Positions 36,556-46,254 of a stretch of 64,000 nucleotides of DNA are shown here, one piece after another. Source of the DNA: Klebsiella pneumoniae (GTDB lineage: Bacteria > Pseudomonadota > Gammaproteobacteria > Enterobacterales > Enterobacteriaceae); contig NZ_KN046818.1 in the NCBI RefSeq assembly GCF_000742135.1, positions 1,364,841 through 1,428,840 on the forward strand. The letters are read 5' to 3'. The notes under the pieces were generated by a model. It was not told where the DNA came from and did no database searches. It was given only the letters and a program-made list of their open reading frames with translations. The position numbers and the translations under genes were made by a program. The stretch's first letter is position 1. Each line of letters opens with the position of its first letter.

Positions 36556-37631
36556 CCCCCGCGCTGCGGGAATAGCACCCACGCGCGGACCCCTGGCCCT
36601 GGCTGTCGGTTATGCAAAAAAAACTGGGCGTCATGCAGCTGAGCGATGCGCGTGACGATGCTCAGTCCGAGGCCAATGCCGCCGTAGCGACTGTCCATGC
36701 GCACGAAGGCTTTACTGAGTTCGCCGCTTTTCGCCTCATCGATCCCCGGCCCTTCATCTTCCACCGCCATCACCGGCATCAGGCCTGCTTTCACCGACAC
36801 GCGGATCGTCGACCCTTCAGGGCTGTAGCGGTGAGCATTCTCCACCAGATTGCGCAGGATTACGCGGATTAACGTCGCATCGCCAGAGACGACGGCCTCG
36901 TTTTCGATATCCGTCAGCAGCAGCCGCTGCTGACGCTGCGCCAGCATAGCCTCCAGTTCGTCCTGCAGGGGTTTTACCACGTCATCCAGCAACAGCACCT
37001 GCTGGTAGCTGCCGGCGGAGAAGGACTGGCCGACGCGCGCCAGCTGCAGCAGCTGGGAAATGCTGGTGGTCATCTGATCGAGACGCTGGATCAGCGGGTC
37101 GACGCCCATGCCATGCACTTTCGCCAGCAGCTCAAGGTGCAGCCGCAGCCCGGCCAGCGGGGTGCGTAGCTCATGCGCCACGTCGGCGGTAAACAGCCGC
37201 TCGCGGTCGAGGGTCAGATTGAGGCGGGAAACCAACTGATTCAGGGCGGTGGTCACCGCCGTGACTTCGGGCACCGATTCGCTGAGTACGATAGGAGTGA
37301 GGTTGTCCGGCGTGCGGTTCTCCAGTTCGCTTTGCAGTCGTGAAAGCGGGCGGGTGATCTTGCGCACCGCCAGCATGCTGATATACAGCGCCAGGCCAAC
37401 GATCAGCAGGCTCGGCACCAGCAGGCTGGCAACCGCTTCCCGTACCTCATGCTCCACATGTTTCTGGTTGTTGTGCCCTTCGATAGCGCTGGCCACCAGC
37501 AGCTGGATCTGCTCTTTGCTCTCATGCCATAGCCAGAAGACGCTTATCAGCTGGCAGACCACCAGGATGGCGCCGATGGTCAGCAGCAGCCGGTGGCGCA
37601 TGGTCCAGGTTTCAGTTGCAAACAGAGCCAT
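36534..37631 (-). CDS. pmrB: Sensor histidine kinase PmrB
   Basis: PmrB senses ferric iron, aluminium and mild acid in the periplasm and phosphorylates PmrA. It has 365 residues, the K. pneumoniae length. Two membrane helices (about 16-36 and 70-90) flank a short periplasmic loop, followed by HAMP, the H-box TADVAHELRTPL with His153, and the ATPase motifs NLVENAHRYSP and DEGPGI. At positions discussed for colistin resistance the window has Thr157 and Arg256; position 246 is Ala, a common variant as I recall. The stop lies inside the convergent PmrR-like gene. Confidence 0.95.
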   Translation of the reverse strand: MALFATETWTMRHRLLLTIGAILVVCQLISVFWLWHESKEQIQLLVASAIEGHNNQKHVEHEVREAVASLLVPSLLIVGLALYISMLAVRKITRPLSRLQSELENRTPDNLTPIVLSESVPEVTAVTTALNQLVSRLNLTLDRERLFTADVAHELRTPLAGLRLHLELLAKVHGMGVDPLIQRLDQMTTSISQLLQLARVGQSFSAGSYQQVLLLDDVVKPLQDELEAMLAQRQQRLLLTDIENEAVVSGDATLIRVILRNLVENAHRYSPEGSTIRVSVKAGLMPVMAVEDEGPGIDEAKSGELSKAFVRMDSRYGGIGLGLSIVTRIAQLHDAQFFLHNRQPGPGVRAWVLFPQRGGQNVSTH

Positions 37632-37634
37632 GGT

Positions 37635-38306
37635 CTATTCCGTGTCGATGTTGTTAGCCAGCATATAGCCAAAGCCCCGGACGGTGCGGATCCGCGATTT
37701 GCCAATCTTTTCGCGTAGGTTGTGAATATGCACTTCCAGGGTATTGGTCGCCGGCTCGTTGTCCCAGCTGTAAATGTCGTTGTAGAGGATCTCGCGATGC
37801 ACCGGGCTACCGGCTTTCATCATCAGCCGCGACAGCAGGGCATACTCTTTCGGCGTAAGATCCAGCGCCGTTTCACCCAGCCACACCAGGCGGCGAGTGA
37901 CGTTAAGGCGCAGATTGCCGACGCTGATTTCATTATCGCCCTGGTTGTTATGCCGGCGGAGCAGGGCGCGAATGCGCGCATTGAGTTCCTCCAGGGCAAA
38001 GGGTTTTACCAGGTAGTCATCCGCCCCGGTATCGAGACCGCTAATGCGATCCTCAAGCGTATCGCGGGCGGTGAGGATCAGCACCGGCTGGGTCATTTTC
38101 TCCCGCCGCATGCGGGAGAGAAAATGCAGCCCGTCTTCATCCGGCAGGCCGAGATCCAGCACGATCAGGCTGTAATGATTGCTGGCCAGCGATAGCGCGG
38201 CTTCGTGCGCGGTGGAGACGCCGTCGCACACGTATCCTTCACTTTGCATCGCCAGAATTAACCCCTGCAACAGCAGCGCATCGTCTTCAATGACTAAGAT
38301 TTTCAT
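37635..38306 (-). CDS. pmrA: Response regulator PmrA
   Basis: An OmpR-type regulator of 223 residues. The receiver domain has acidic residues Glu7-Asp8-Asp9, the phospho-acceptor Asp51 in [13 protein letters not shown] and Lys in [11 protein letters not shown]. The C-terminal winged helix reads [20 protein letters not shown]. It activates lipid A modification genes through CTTAAT-N5-CTTAAG boxes; such boxes occur before eptA and the PmrR-like gene. The ATG at 38306 overlaps the eptA stop by one base; a TTG one codon earlier is less likely. pmrB follows three bases on. Confidence 0.95.
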   Translation of the reverse strand: MKILVIEDDALLLQGLILAMQSEGYVCDGVSTAHEAALSLASNHYSLIVLDLGLPDEDGLHFLSRMRREKMTQPVLILTARDTLEDRISGLDTGADDYLVKPFALEELNARIRALLRRHNNQGDNEISVGNLRLNVTRRLVWLGETALDLTPKEYALLSRLMMKAGSPVHREILYNDIYSWDNEPATNTLEVHIHNLREKIGKSRIRTVRGFGYMLANNIDTE

Positions 38307-39946
38307 CAACCAGCCTCTCTACATGGCGTTAAGATATCATCTGCCGCCTGGTACTCGCGGGTGCTGACGCCGAGCAGGCCGAGCAGGGTGGAGAACAGAT
38401 TATCCTGCGAGTAATTCTCTTTTTGCGCCCGCTGCTGCAGACAGTGCGCGGAAATACCGTAGCGCTGCTGGTAGTCGGCGGAGAGCCACAGCGCCATCGG
38501 CACATGTTTCTGCGTATCCGGCGCGATGGAATACGGCAGACCATGCAAATAGACGCCATCTTCTCCCAGCGATTCGCCGTGGTCGGACAAATAAACCAGG
38601 CTAGTGGTAAATTTATCCTGTTTAGATTGCAGTAGTTTTATCGCTTTATCAACGACATAGTCGACATAAAGGATGGTGTTGTCATAGGTATTGGTCAACT
38701 GCTCCCGGGTACAGCCCTGGATCTCATTGGTGTCGCAGGTCGGCGTGAATTTGCGAAACGCCGCTGGATAGCGATTGTAGTACGTCGGACCGTGGCTGCC
38801 GATGGTATGCAGCACAATAATGCCATCCTGTTGCAGGTTATCGATATAGCTGTCGAGATTATGGAACAGGACGTCATCGTAGCACTCGCCATCGATGCAC
38901 TGCCCGGTGAGCTTCAGGTCGGTGACGTTCTGGTGTGGTACCCGGTCGCAGGCGCCTTTGCAGCCGCCGTCGTTATCGTTCCACAGTACCTGGATCCCTG
39001 CGCGCTGTAGAATATCCAGGACGCCTTCCTGATGGTGCGCCAGCTCTTCGTCATAATGCGCGCGCGGCATATTGGAGAACATGCACGGCACGGAAACTGC
39101 GGTTGCCGTGCCGCAGGAAGTGGTATGCGGAAAATAGATCACGCCGTCCTGCCGCATCAGCGGGTTGGTGTCGCGCGAATAGCCGCCCAGTGAGAAGTTA
39201 TCCGCTCGCGAAGTCTCGCCGAGCACGACGATCGTCAGGTTCTTACGGGGAGCGTTATGCATCACCGCTTTCTGCGTGGCATCTTCGCCAATCTTCACCA
39301 GCGGCAGGTTGTCCATCCGATGATGAGCATACCAGGAGTTCACGGCCACAATGCTGTTGGAAGGGCTCAGGGATTTCACCAGCTCTTTGTTGTTACGGAA
39401 CACCGAGGCGTAATCTTTGTAGAACAGCGCGGCCACCAGAATAATCAGCAGCGCCGAAACGGCGATATTGAGCAGGCGCATCGCCGCGCCGCGCCACCGC
39501 GTGGCGGGCTTACGGATTTTCACCCACCAGGCGACGAATACCGCCAAAACCCCGGAAAGGCCGAGGACGGCAATCATTTCGCCGGAGAGTAGAGCAAAGC
39601 TTTCCGCCGGAGTGGTGTCGAGGATATTGGTGATCATGCTGCGGTCGATCACCACGCCAAAGTTCCAGATGAAGTATTGCGCCGAGGCGCTGAGCAGAAT
39701 GAACAGGCTAATCACCAGCCGGTCCAGCTTCAGGAACGAGGCGAGAGTGGTGAGGATATTCATCACGCTAATGGCCACGATCGGCATACTGAGAAATACC
39801 AGCCAGTTATGCAGGCTATTTACCGGCAGTAACGGGAAAACCTGGCGATAAAAAGCCAGGTTGAGAAAGATACCGATATAGCAAGCAAAGAGAATCAGAT
39901 AAGTCGTGCGGCTGACCACCGGCCGACGCAGAGGCAATAACGACAT
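38306..39946 (-). CDS. eptA: Lipid A phosphoethanolamine transferase EptA (PmrC)
   Basis: EptA adds phosphoethanolamine to lipid A on the periplasmic face of the inner membrane, lowering negative charge and polymyxin binding. It has 546 residues from [20 protein letters not shown]; a GTG three codons earlier is possible, and neither has a clear Shine-Dalgarno site. Five membrane helices occupy about 1-190. The sulfatase-fold domain has the metal and nucleophile site [14 protein letters not shown] and [10 protein letters not shown], with paired cysteines ([16 protein letters not shown] and others). It is the first gene of eptA-pmrA-pmrB, behind a PmrA box. Confidence 0.95.
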   Translation of the reverse strand: MSLLPLRRPVVSRTTYLILFACYIGIFLNLAFYRQVFPLLPVNSLHNWLVFLSMPIVAISVMNILTTLASFLKLDRLVISLFILLSASAQYFIWNFGVVIDRSMITNILDTTPAESFALLSGEMIAVLGLSGVLAVFVAWWVKIRKPATRWRGAAMRLLNIAVSALLIILVAALFYKDYASVFRNNKELVKSLSPSNSIVAVNSWYAHHRMDNLPLVKIGEDATQKAVMHNAPRKNLTIVVLGETSRADNFSLGGYSRDTNPLMRQDGVIYFPHTTSCGTATAVSVPCMFSNMPRAHYDEELAHHQEGVLDILQRAGIQVLWNDNDGGCKGACDRVPHQNVTDLKLTGQCIDGECYDDVLFHNLDSYIDNLQQDGIIVLHTIGSHGPTYYNRYPAAFRKFTPTCDTNEIQGCTREQLTNTYDNTILYVDYVVDKAIKLLQSKQDKFTTSLVYLSDHGESLGEDGVYLHGLPYSIAPDTQKHVPMALWLSADYQQRYGISAHCLQQRAQKENYSQDNLFSTLLGLLGVSTREYQAADDILTPCREAG

Positions 39947-39991
39947 AATGCACACCCACAGAAAAAGATGAGGGTATAGTGCCAGCCCTAT

Positions 39992-40008
39992 TTTAAGACA
40001 ACCTTAAG
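39992..40008 (-). promoter_or_regulatory. PmrA box of the eptA operon
   Basis: Read on the minus strand: CTTAAGGTTGTCTTAAA, a CTTAAG-N5-CTTAAA match to the PmrA box, 46 bases before the eptA start. A further CTTAA lies eight bases upstream. Confidence 0.88.
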
Positions 40009-40050
40009 ATTTTAAGGTGCGCCGAAGTGGGCCGCTTCCGGCGCGCAGGA

Positions 40051-40956
40051 TCAGCCCGGCAGCTGGATCGCTTTCTCCAGCGCCCCGCGGAGCAGCGCCC
40101 GGTCATGACGATAGGGAACGTCGCTGGCCTCCAGCGGCGTCTGGATCACCAACCGGTCGTCGATGCCGCTGATATCGGCTTTTGGACCGGCGATCACCGC
40201 ATCCACCACCCGCTTGCCTACATAGCGCTCCATAATCGCGATGCGCTCCGCCAGCGACAGCCTCGCGGCCGGGCTATGCTCTTTGCCGAGGTTATCGATA
40301 AAAACCATCGGCGCCGGGGTGCGGCGCAACGCCTGGGCCATCTCGTCGAGCAACAGGATCGGCAGCAGGCTGGTGTAAAAACTGCCCGGCCCAATGAGGA
40401 TCAAATCGGCTTCGGCGATAGCCTCCACCGCCTCGCGGGTGGCCGGTACCGGCGGGGTGAGCATCAGCTCCTGCGGCACATTATCAAGCTGATCAATATT
40501 CACTTCGCCATAAACTTCATGGCCTTCATGATCGAGCGCCATCAAATCCACCGGTTGTTCTGACATCGGGATCAGGAAAGCGTCCACTTTCAGCAGGTTT
40601 CTGATCAAATTGATCGCCTCTAACGGCCGCACGCTCAGGTGATCCAGCGCCTTTAACATCAAATTTCCGAGGTTATGTCCGGAAAGCTCGCCGTTACCGC
40701 CAAAACGATACTCAAACATCGCCGACGCTACGCTCGGCTCGGCAATTAACTGGTTGATGCAATTGCGCATATCGCCCCAGGCAATGCCACCTTCCGAACG
40801 ACGGATCCGCCCGGTGGAACCCCCGTTATCGGTGGTGGTGACAATGCCGGTCAGCCGTGAACCGAGCGAGGAGAGGGAGGACATCACCCGGCCCAAACCA
40901 TGCCCGCCGCCGAGCGCTACCACCCGATCGAGGTCAGCGAATGTACGATTGCGCAT
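40051..40956 (-). CDS. ybhK: YvcK/CofD-family protein YbhK
   Basis: A 301-residue cytoplasmic protein of the CofD-like (YvcK, gluconeogenesis factor) family, essentially the E. coli length. The nucleotide-binding start reads [20 protein letters not shown], and [13 protein letters not shown] and [16 protein letters not shown] are family motifs. YvcK proteins bind UDP-GlcNAc and affect cell wall and carbon metabolism in Gram-positives; the E. coli function is unclear. It is divergent from moaA with a 334-base gap between, which holds the moa control region. Confidence 0.9.
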   Translation of the reverse strand: MRNRTFADLDRVVALGGGHGLGRVMSSLSSLGSRLTGIVTTTDNGGSTGRIRRSEGGIAWGDMRNCINQLIAEPSVASAMFEYRFGGNGELSGHNLGNLMLKALDHLSVRPLEAINLIRNLLKVDAFLIPMSEQPVDLMALDHEGHEVYGEVNIDQLDNVPQELMLTPPVPATREAVEAIAEADLILIGPGSFYTSLLPILLLDEMAQALRRTPAPMVFIDNLGKEHSPAARLSLAERIAIMERYVGKRVVDAVIAGPKADISGIDDRLVIQTPLEASDVPYRHDRALLRGALEKAIQLPG

Positions 40957-41097
40957 AGAAATTCCTTATTTCACATAAACGGCCACACACTACCCGATCT
41001 ACCCCTAAAAGACGATGGGAGGAGCCCGACAAACTGACCGACATCAAGGCAAAAAAATGATTTATGGCTATTCTGTAGCGAAAATGCACGAAGATAG

Positions 41098-41121
41098 CGA
41101 TATGTATAAAATTATATAGCG
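41098..41121 (+). promoter_or_regulatory. ModE site upstream of moaA
   Basis: A 24-base imperfect palindrome begins CGATATGT and ends TATATAGCG, the length and end pattern of the E. coli ModE operator at modA. ModE with molybdate activates moaA in E. coli. Confidence 0.65.
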
Positions 41122-41180
41122 AAATCGCCAATGGCGAAACTGCCTGTAACGCGCTACTATCGACATAACCTGTTAACACT

Positions 41181-41288
41181 CTAGCCTCTTCGCCTGTGTC
41201 AAAAGATATGGCGATTTGGCCGCGACGCCGCCGGTTGTCGCCAGGGCGTGGAAAGAAATGACCGCGTCTCCCGTATTTGGAAAGGTGT
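41181..41288 (+). promoter_or_regulatory. Moco RNA motif (leader of moaA)
   Basis: The leader just before moaA carries the conserved blocks I recall for the Moco RNA: CTAGCCTCTTCGCC, GATTTGGCCGCGACGCC, CCAGGGCGTGGAAAGAAATG and ACCGCGTCTCCCGTATTTGG. The last block lies a few bases before the start codon. In E. coli this RNA lowers moa expression when molybdenum cofactor is plentiful. Confidence 0.85.
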
Positions 41289-41290
41289 AT

Positions 41291-42280
41291 ATGGCCTCAC
41301 AGCTTACCGATGCATTCGCGCGTAAGTTTTATTACCTGCGTCTGTCGATTACCGATGTGTGCAACTTCCGTTGCACCTACTGCCTGCCGAACGGTTACAA
41401 ACCCGGCGCCGTCAATAACAATGGCTTTCTCAGCGTAGACGAAGTACGCCGGGTTACGCGCGCTTTCTCCGCGCTGGGCACCGAAAAAGTTCGCCTCACC
41501 GGTGGGGAACCCTCCCTGCGCCGCGACTTCACCGAGATTATTGCCGCCGTGCGTGAAAACCCGGCGATCCGTCAGATTGCGGTCACTACCAACGGTTACC
41601 GCCTGGCGCGCGATGTCGAACGCTGGCGCGATGCCGGCCTGACGGCGATTAACGTCAGCGTTGATAGCCTCGACGCCCGCCAGTTCCATGCCATCACCGG
41701 CCAGGATAAGTTCCACCAGGTGATGGACGGCATTGACGCCGCCTTCGCCGCCGGCTTTGACAAGGTAAAGGTGAATACCGTGCTGATGCGTGATGTTAAC
41801 CATCACCAGCTCGATACCTTCCTCGCGTGGATCCAACCCCGCCGTATCCAGCTGCGCTTTATTGAGCTGATGGAAACCGGTGAAGGCAGCGACCTGTTCC
41901 GCCGTCACCATCTCTCCGGCATGGTGCTGCGCGATGAACTGCTGCGCCGCGGCTGGATCCATCAGATCCGCCAGCGCAGCGATGGCCCGGCGCAGGTCTT
42001 TTGTCACCCGGACTACGCCGGCGAGATCGGCCTCATCATGCCGTATGAAAAAGACTTCTGCGCCACCTGCAATCGGCTGCGCGTCTCGTCCGTTGGCAAA
42101 CTGCACCTGTGCCTGTTTGGCGAAGGCGGCGTCGACCTGCGCGACCTGATGGCCGAAGACCAGCAGCAGGCTGCGCTGGAGGCGCGGATCGCCGAAGCCT
42201 TAACCCATAAAAAGCAGACCCATTTCCTGCATCAGGGCAACACCGGTATTACGCAGAACCTGTCCTATATTGGCGGTTAA
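41291..42280 (+). CDS. moaA: GTP 3',8-cyclase MoaA
   Basis: It starts molybdenum cofactor synthesis by rearranging GTP to 3',8-cyclo-7,8-dihydro-GTP. It is a radical SAM enzyme of 329 residues, as in E. coli, from [20 protein letters not shown]; upstream in-frame starts lie in the Moco RNA. The SAM cluster cysteines are in CNFRCTYC; the second cluster is in [20 protein letters not shown]; the C-terminal Gly-Gly required for activity is present (LSYIGG). It is the first gene of moaABCDE. Confidence 0.97.
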   Translation: MASQLTDAFARKFYYLRLSITDVCNFRCTYCLPNGYKPGAVNNNGFLSVDEVRRVTRAFSALGTEKVRLTGGEPSLRRDFTEIIAAVRENPAIRQIAVTTNGYRLARDVERWRDAGLTAINVSVDSLDARQFHAITGQDKFHQVMDGIDAAFAAGFDKVKVNTVLMRDVNHHQLDTFLAWIQPRRIQLRFIELMETGEGSDLFRRHHLSGMVLRDELLRRGWIHQIRQRSDGPAQVFCHPDYAGEIGLIMPYEKDFCATCNRLRVSSVGKLHLCLFGEGGVDLRDLMAEDQQQAALEARIAEALTHKKQTHFLHQGNTGITQNLSYIGG

Positions 42281-42303
42281 TCTTTTTCGAAAGGAGCATT
42301 CAG

Positions 42304-42816
42304 ATGAGCCAGGCTAGCGCTGAGTTTATCCCGACCCGTATTGCTATTCTTACCGTTTCCAGCCGTCGCGGCGAAGAGGACGACACTTCCGGTCACTGGC
42401 TGCGCGAGGCGGCGCAGGAGGCGGGGCACCAAGTCGTCGAGAAGGCGATCGTCAAAGAGAATCGCTACGCCATCCGCGCTCAGGTATCGGCGTGGATAGC
42501 CAGCGATAACGTGCAGGTGGTGCTGATCACCGGCGGCACCGGTTTTACCGACGGCGATCAGGCGCCGGAAGCGCTGCTGCCGCTGTTTGATCGTGAGGTC
42601 GAAGGCTTTGGCGAAGTGTTCCGCATGCTGTCGTTCGAAGAGATCGGCACCTCGACGCTGCAGTCCCGGGCCGTGGCCGGCGTCGCCAACCGCACGCTGA
42701 TTTTTGCCATGCCGGGCTCGACCAAAGCCTGCCGCACGGCGTGGGACAACATCATTGCCCCGCAGCTTGATGCCCGCACCCGTCCCTGTAACTTCATTCC
42801 TCACCTGAAGAAATAA
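42304..42816 (+). CDS. moaB: Molybdopterin biosynthesis protein MoaB
   Basis: A 170-residue protein of the MogA/MoaB family, the same length as in E. coli. The substrate-binding motif GGTGFTDGDQAPEAL (the TGGTG type) and the motif FAMPGSTKACRTAW are visible. In E. coli MogA adenylylates molybdopterin and MoaB is not essential, so its exact job is unclear. AAAGGAG precedes the start. moaC begins four bases after its stop. Confidence 0.95.
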   Translation: MSQASAEFIPTRIAILTVSSRRGEEDDTSGHWLREAAQEAGHQVVEKAIVKENRYAIRAQVSAWIASDNVQVVLITGGTGFTDGDQAPEALLPLFDREVEGFGEVFRMLSFEEIGTSTLQSRAVAGVANRTLIFAMPGSTKACRTAWDNIIAPQLDARTRPCNFIPHLKK

Positions 42817-42819
42817 TCT

Positions 42820-43308
42820 ATGTCACAACTGACCCATATTAACGCCGCGGGCGAAGCCCATATGGTCGATGTCTCCGGCAAAGCGGAAACGGTGCGCGAA
42901 GCGCGCGCCGAGGCTTATGTCGAAATGCAGGCGACGACCCTGGCGATGATTATCGACGGCAGCCACCATAAAGGCGACGTGTTTGCCACCGCGCGTATCG
43001 CCGGGATCCAGGCGGCCAAACGCACCTGGGAGCTGATCCCGCTGTGTCATCCGCTGATGCTCAGCAAAGTGGAAGTCAATCTGCAGGCGCAGCCGGAACA
43101 TAACCGGGTGCGCATTGAATCGCTCTGCCGACTCACCGGTAAAACCGGCGTTGAGATGGAAGCATTGACCGCCGCCTCGGTTGCCGCGCTGACCATTTAC
43201 GATATGTGCAAAGCGGTGCAGAAGGATATGGTGATTGGCCCAGTGCGCCTGCTGGCGAAAAGCGGCGGCAAGTCCGGCGATTTTAAGGTGGGTGAATGCC
43301 ATGATTAA
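42820..43308 (+). CDS. moaC: Cyclic pyranopterin monophosphate synthase MoaC
   Basis: It converts the MoaA product to cyclic pyranopterin monophosphate. It has 162 residues. The family motifs [15 protein letters not shown] (His and Cys of the pocket) and [13 protein letters not shown] with the catalytic lysine segment [13 protein letters not shown] are present. It has no strong Shine-Dalgarno sequence of its own and is probably translated by coupling with moaB. The last eight bases overlap moaD. Confidence 0.96.
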   Translation: MSQLTHINAAGEAHMVDVSGKAETVREARAEAYVEMQATTLAMIIDGSHHKGDVFATARIAGIQAAKRTWELIPLCHPLMLSKVEVNLQAQPEHNRVRIESLCRLTGKTGVEMEALTAASVAALTIYDMCKAVQKDMVIGPVRLLAKSGGKSGDFKVGECHD

Positions 43309-43549
43309 GGTTCTGTTTTTTGCCCAGGTGCGCGAGCTGGTCGGTACCGATTCGCTGACCCTTGATACCAGCGAACTGGCGACTGTCGAAGCGGTTCGTC
43401 AGCAGCTTGCCGCCCGCGGCGATCGCTGGGCGCTGGCCCTGGAGGAGGGCAAGCTGCTGGCGGCGGTTAACCAGACGCTAACCTCTTTCGAACATCCAGT
43501 GGCCAGCGGCGACGAAGTGGCCTTCTTCCCACCGGTAACGGGGGGCTGA
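43301..43549 (+). CDS. moaD: Molybdopterin synthase sulfur carrier MoaD
   Basis: The small subunit of molybdopterin synthase: a ubiquitin-fold protein whose C-terminal Gly-Gly (ending FFPPVTGG) carries sulfur as a thiocarboxylate. It has 82 residues from [15 protein letters not shown], preceded by AAGGTGGG; a frame open to 43235 lies inside moaC. It overlaps moaC by eight bases and ends one base before moaE. Confidence 0.96.
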   Translation: MIKVLFFAQVRELVGTDSLTLDTSELATVEAVRQQLAARGDRWALALEEGKLLAAVNQTLTSFEHPVASGDEVAFFPPVTGG

Positions 43550-43550
43550 C

Positions 43551-44003
43551 ATGACGCAAACCCGTATCGTGGTCAGCCCGGCGCGCTTTAGCGTCAGTGA
43601 GGAATATCCCTGGCTGGCGGAACGCGATGAAGACGGCGCGGTGGTCACCTTCACCGGTAAAGTGCGTAACCACAACCTCGGCGACAGCGTGAAGGCGCTG
43701 ACCCTCGAGCACTATCCGGGGATGACTGAAAAATCGCTGGCGGAAATTGTCGAGCTGGCGCGCGAGCGCTGGCCGCTGGGCCGGGTGACGGTTATCCATC
43801 GCATCGGCGAAATGTGGCCGGGGGAAGAGATTGTGTTTGTCGGCGTCACCAGCGCTCACCGCGGCAGCGCCTTCGCCGCCGGCGAGTTTATTATGGATTA
43901 CCTGAAAACCCGCGCGCCGTTCTGGAAGCGTGAAGCGACGCCGGATGGCGAACGCTGGGTTGACGCCCGCGACAGCGATCGCCAGGCGGCAGAGCGCTGG
44001 TAG
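43551..44003 (+). CDS. moaE: Molybdopterin synthase catalytic subunit MoaE
   Basis: The large subunit of molybdopterin synthase adds two sulfurs from MoaD to cyclic pyranopterin monophosphate. It has 150 residues, as in E. coli. VTFTGKVRNHNLGDSVKALT and HRIGEMWPGEEIVFVGVTSA are family motifs, and the catalytic lysine is in FWKREATPDGERW. It is the last gene of the operon; ybhL follows after 45 bases. Confidence 0.96.
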   Translation: MTQTRIVVSPARFSVSEEYPWLAERDEDGAVVTFTGKVRNHNLGDSVKALTLEHYPGMTEKSLAEIVELARERWPLGRVTVIHRIGEMWPGEEIVFVGVTSAHRGSAFAAGEFIMDYLKTRAPFWKREATPDGERWVDARDSDRQAAERW

Positions 44004-44048
44004 TGTGATACGCTTACAGGGTGAAACTTTGTTTATCAGGAGAGAGTC

Positions 44049-44753
44049 ATGGACAGATATCCGCGTTCCGATTCAATAGTGCAGGGCCGTACCGGCCTGC
44101 AGACTTACATGGCGCAGGTGTACGGCTGGATGACGGTCGGCCTGCTGCTGACGGCGTTTATCGCGTGGTTTGCAGCGAATACTCCGGCGGTGATGATGTT
44201 CGTCTTTTCGAGCAAAATCACTTTCTTCGGGCTGATTATTGCCCAGCTGGCGCTGGTGTTTGTGCTGTCGGGAATGGTGCAACGGCTGAGCGCCGGGATG
44301 GCCACCACGCTGTTTATGCTCTATTCGGCGCTGACCGGACTGACGCTATCGAGCATTTTTATCGCCTATACCTATTCATCGATCGCCAGCACCTTTGTGG
44401 TCACCGGCGGGATGTTTGGGGCGATGAGCCTGTATGGTTACACCACGAAGCGCGATCTGAGCGGCTTCGGCAGCATGCTGTTTATGGGGCTGATTGGCAT
44501 CTTGCTGGCGTCGCTGGTCAACCTGTGGCTGAAGAGCGAGGCGCTGATGTGGGCCGTGACCTATATTGGGGTGGTGCTGTTTGTCGGTCTGACGGCGTAT
44601 GACACCCAGAAGCTGAAAAACATCGGCGAGCAGATTGATACCCGCGACAGCGCCACGCTGCGTAAATACTCGATCCTCGGCGCCTTAACGCTGTATCTGG
44701 ACTTCATCAACCTGTTCCTGATGCTGCTGCGTATTATGGGCAACCGCCGCTAA
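44049..44753 (+). CDS. ybhL: BAX inhibitor-1 family membrane protein YbhL
   Basis: A 234-residue inner-membrane protein of the Bax inhibitor-1 / YccA family, with seven hydrophobic segments and the family C-terminus (YLDFINLFLMLLRIMGNRR, with a DTQKL motif before it). The family in bacteria is linked to calcium leak and to FtsH quality control; for YbhL the role is not established. AGGAGAGAG precedes the start. It lies 45 bases after moaE, as in E. coli. ybhM, which follows it in E. coli, is absent; a repeat array takes its place. Confidence 0.92.
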   Translation: MDRYPRSDSIVQGRTGLQTYMAQVYGWMTVGLLLTAFIAWFAANTPAVMMFVFSSKITFFGLIIAQLALVFVLSGMVQRLSAGMATTLFMLYSALTGLTLSSIFIAYTYSSIASTFVVTGGMFGAMSLYGYTTKRDLSGFGSMLFMGLIGILLASLVNLWLKSEALMWAVTYIGVVLFVGLTAYDTQKLKNIGEQIDTRDSATLRKYSILGALTLYLDFINLFLMLLRIMGNRR

Positions 44754-44784
44754 CCTCTTTATATCACGGGGTTGCATCTCCGAA

Positions 44785-45283
44785 CGCCCGGCAAGCGCAG
44801 CGCCGCCGGGCGAGATATCAGGCACGATACCCGTGATGTTGCCGGGTGGCGGCTGCGCCTTACCCGGCCTACAGGATCCTCTCACAGGCTCACACTCCGT
44901 AGGCCCGCGCAAGCGTAGCGCCGCCGGGCGATGGCATCAGGCACGGTACCCGTGGTGCTGCCGGGTGGCGGCTGCGCCTTACCCGGCCTACAGGCTCCTC
45001 TCACAGGCTCACACTCCGTAGGCCCGCGCAAGCGTAGCGCCGCCGGGCGAGATATCAGGCACGGTACCCGTGGTATTGCCGGGTGGCGGCTGCGCCTTAC
45101 CCGGCCTACAGGATCCTCTCACAGACTCACACTCCGTAGGCCCGCGCAAGCGCAGCGCCGCCGGGCGAGATATCAGGCACGGTACCCTTGATTTTGCCGG
45201 GTGGCGGCTGCGCCTTACCCGGCCTACAGGATCCTCTCACAGGCTTACACTCCGTAGGCCCGTGCAAGCGCAGCGCGGCCTGG
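44785..45283. repeat. Tandem array of REP/BIME units, period about 118 bases
   Basis: A unit of about 118 bases is repeated four times plus a part. Its marker CGCCGCCGGG falls at 44801, 44919, 45038 and 45156. Each unit has one REP stem in each orientation (GCCGGGTGGCGGCTGCGCC and GTAGGCCCGCGCAAGCG) and a linker with CTCTCACAGGCTCACACTCC. It fills nearly all of the 535-base gap between ybhL and ybhN. Confidence 0.92.
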
Positions 45284-45288
45284 CCGTT

Positions 45289-46254
45289 TCATTCGCGGGC
45301 CAGCTTGCGCTGGTTCTTTTGCCGTAGCTTTTTCGCCCGGCTCTCCAGCAGCAGATAGGCCACCGTCGCCAGCAGCAATGGCAGGAAATAATAGAGCGCG
45401 CGCCAGGCGAGCAGGGCGGCAATGATCGCGCCCTTCGAAATATCTTCCCCGGAGAGCATGGCGATAAACACCGCCTCCAGCACGCCGATCCCAGCCGGAA
45501 TATGGATAATCACCCCGGCGATACTGCTCACCAGCAGCACCCCTAATACCAGAAAATAGTTAATCTCGCTGCCCAACAGCAGCCAGATTATCGCCCCCAT
45601 CGCCATCCAGTTCGCCGCCGAGAGCCCCATCTGCAGCAGCGCGAAGCGCCAGGAGGGCAGCACCAGCCGCTGGCCTTTAATCGTCAGGTGACGGCGTTTG
45701 GCGAACGCGCAGCCGAACAGATAGCAAAGCGTAAGGATCAGCATCACCCCGCCGATAATACGCAGAGTGGTCTGGCTGATGTACCAGTGCGGCGGCAGCT
45801 TCACCAGATCTGCCGTGAATATCACCCCGCCCAGCAGAATATAGCCCAACCAGTTGGTGGTAATGCTTAAGGAAAAAATACGGGTGATGGTGCTGCCGTT
45901 CAGCCCCAGCCGCGAGTACAGCCGGTAGCGCATACCAATCCCGCCGACCCAGGTGCTGAGTGTCAGGTTGAAGGCGTAGCAGATAAACGACACCAGCATG
46001 ACCTGGCGTTTCGCCAGCTTGTGCCCGCAATAGGCCCGACCGAGCAGATCGTAGCAGCCGTAAATGAGGTAGCTGACGATAACCAGCGCAATGGCGCTAA
46101 ACAAGGCCAGCCGATCGTAGCCGCGGATCACCTTCCACACGTCCTGCCAGTCGACTTTTTGCGCGTAGATCACCAACAGGACGATGACGGCGATAAAAAA
46201 GAGCACGGTCAGCACTCTTTTCGCCATCCGCCAGCGGGGATGTGATTTGCTCAT
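45289..46254 (-). CDS. ybhN: LPG synthetase-like membrane protein YbhN
   Basis: A 321-residue inner-membrane protein with about eight hydrophobic segments, of the family that includes the flippase domain of lysylphosphatidylglycerol synthetases (MprF-like, UPF0104). Family motifs LSTWVGGIGMRYRLYSRLG and IHIPAGIGVLEAVFIAML are clear. Its start overlaps the clsB stop by four bases, so it is translated with clsB, suggesting a role in handling phospholipid. The function in enterobacteria is unproven. The C-terminus is rich in Lys and Arg. Confidence 0.9.
   Translation of the reverse strand: MSKSHPRWRMAKRVLTVLFFIAVIVLLVIYAQKVDWQDVWKVIRGYDRLALFSAIALVIVSYLIYGCYDLLGRAYCGHKLAKRQVMLVSFICYAFNLTLSTWVGGIGMRYRLYSRLGLNGSTITRIFSLSITTNWLGYILLGGVIFTADLVKLPPHWYISQTTLRIIGGVMLILTLCYLFGCAFAKRRHLTIKGQRLVLPSWRFALLQMGLSAANWMAMGAIIWLLLGSEINYFLVLGVLLVSSIAGVIIHIPAGIGVLEAVFIAMLSGEDISKGAIIAALLAWRALYYFLPLLLATVAYLLLESRAKKLRQKNQRKLARE

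Noticed and set aside
44785..45283. Regular repeat array that might be taken for CRISPR
   Set aside because: The unit is about 118 bases with near-identical linkers and REP stems in both orientations; there are no short unique spacers and no cas genes.
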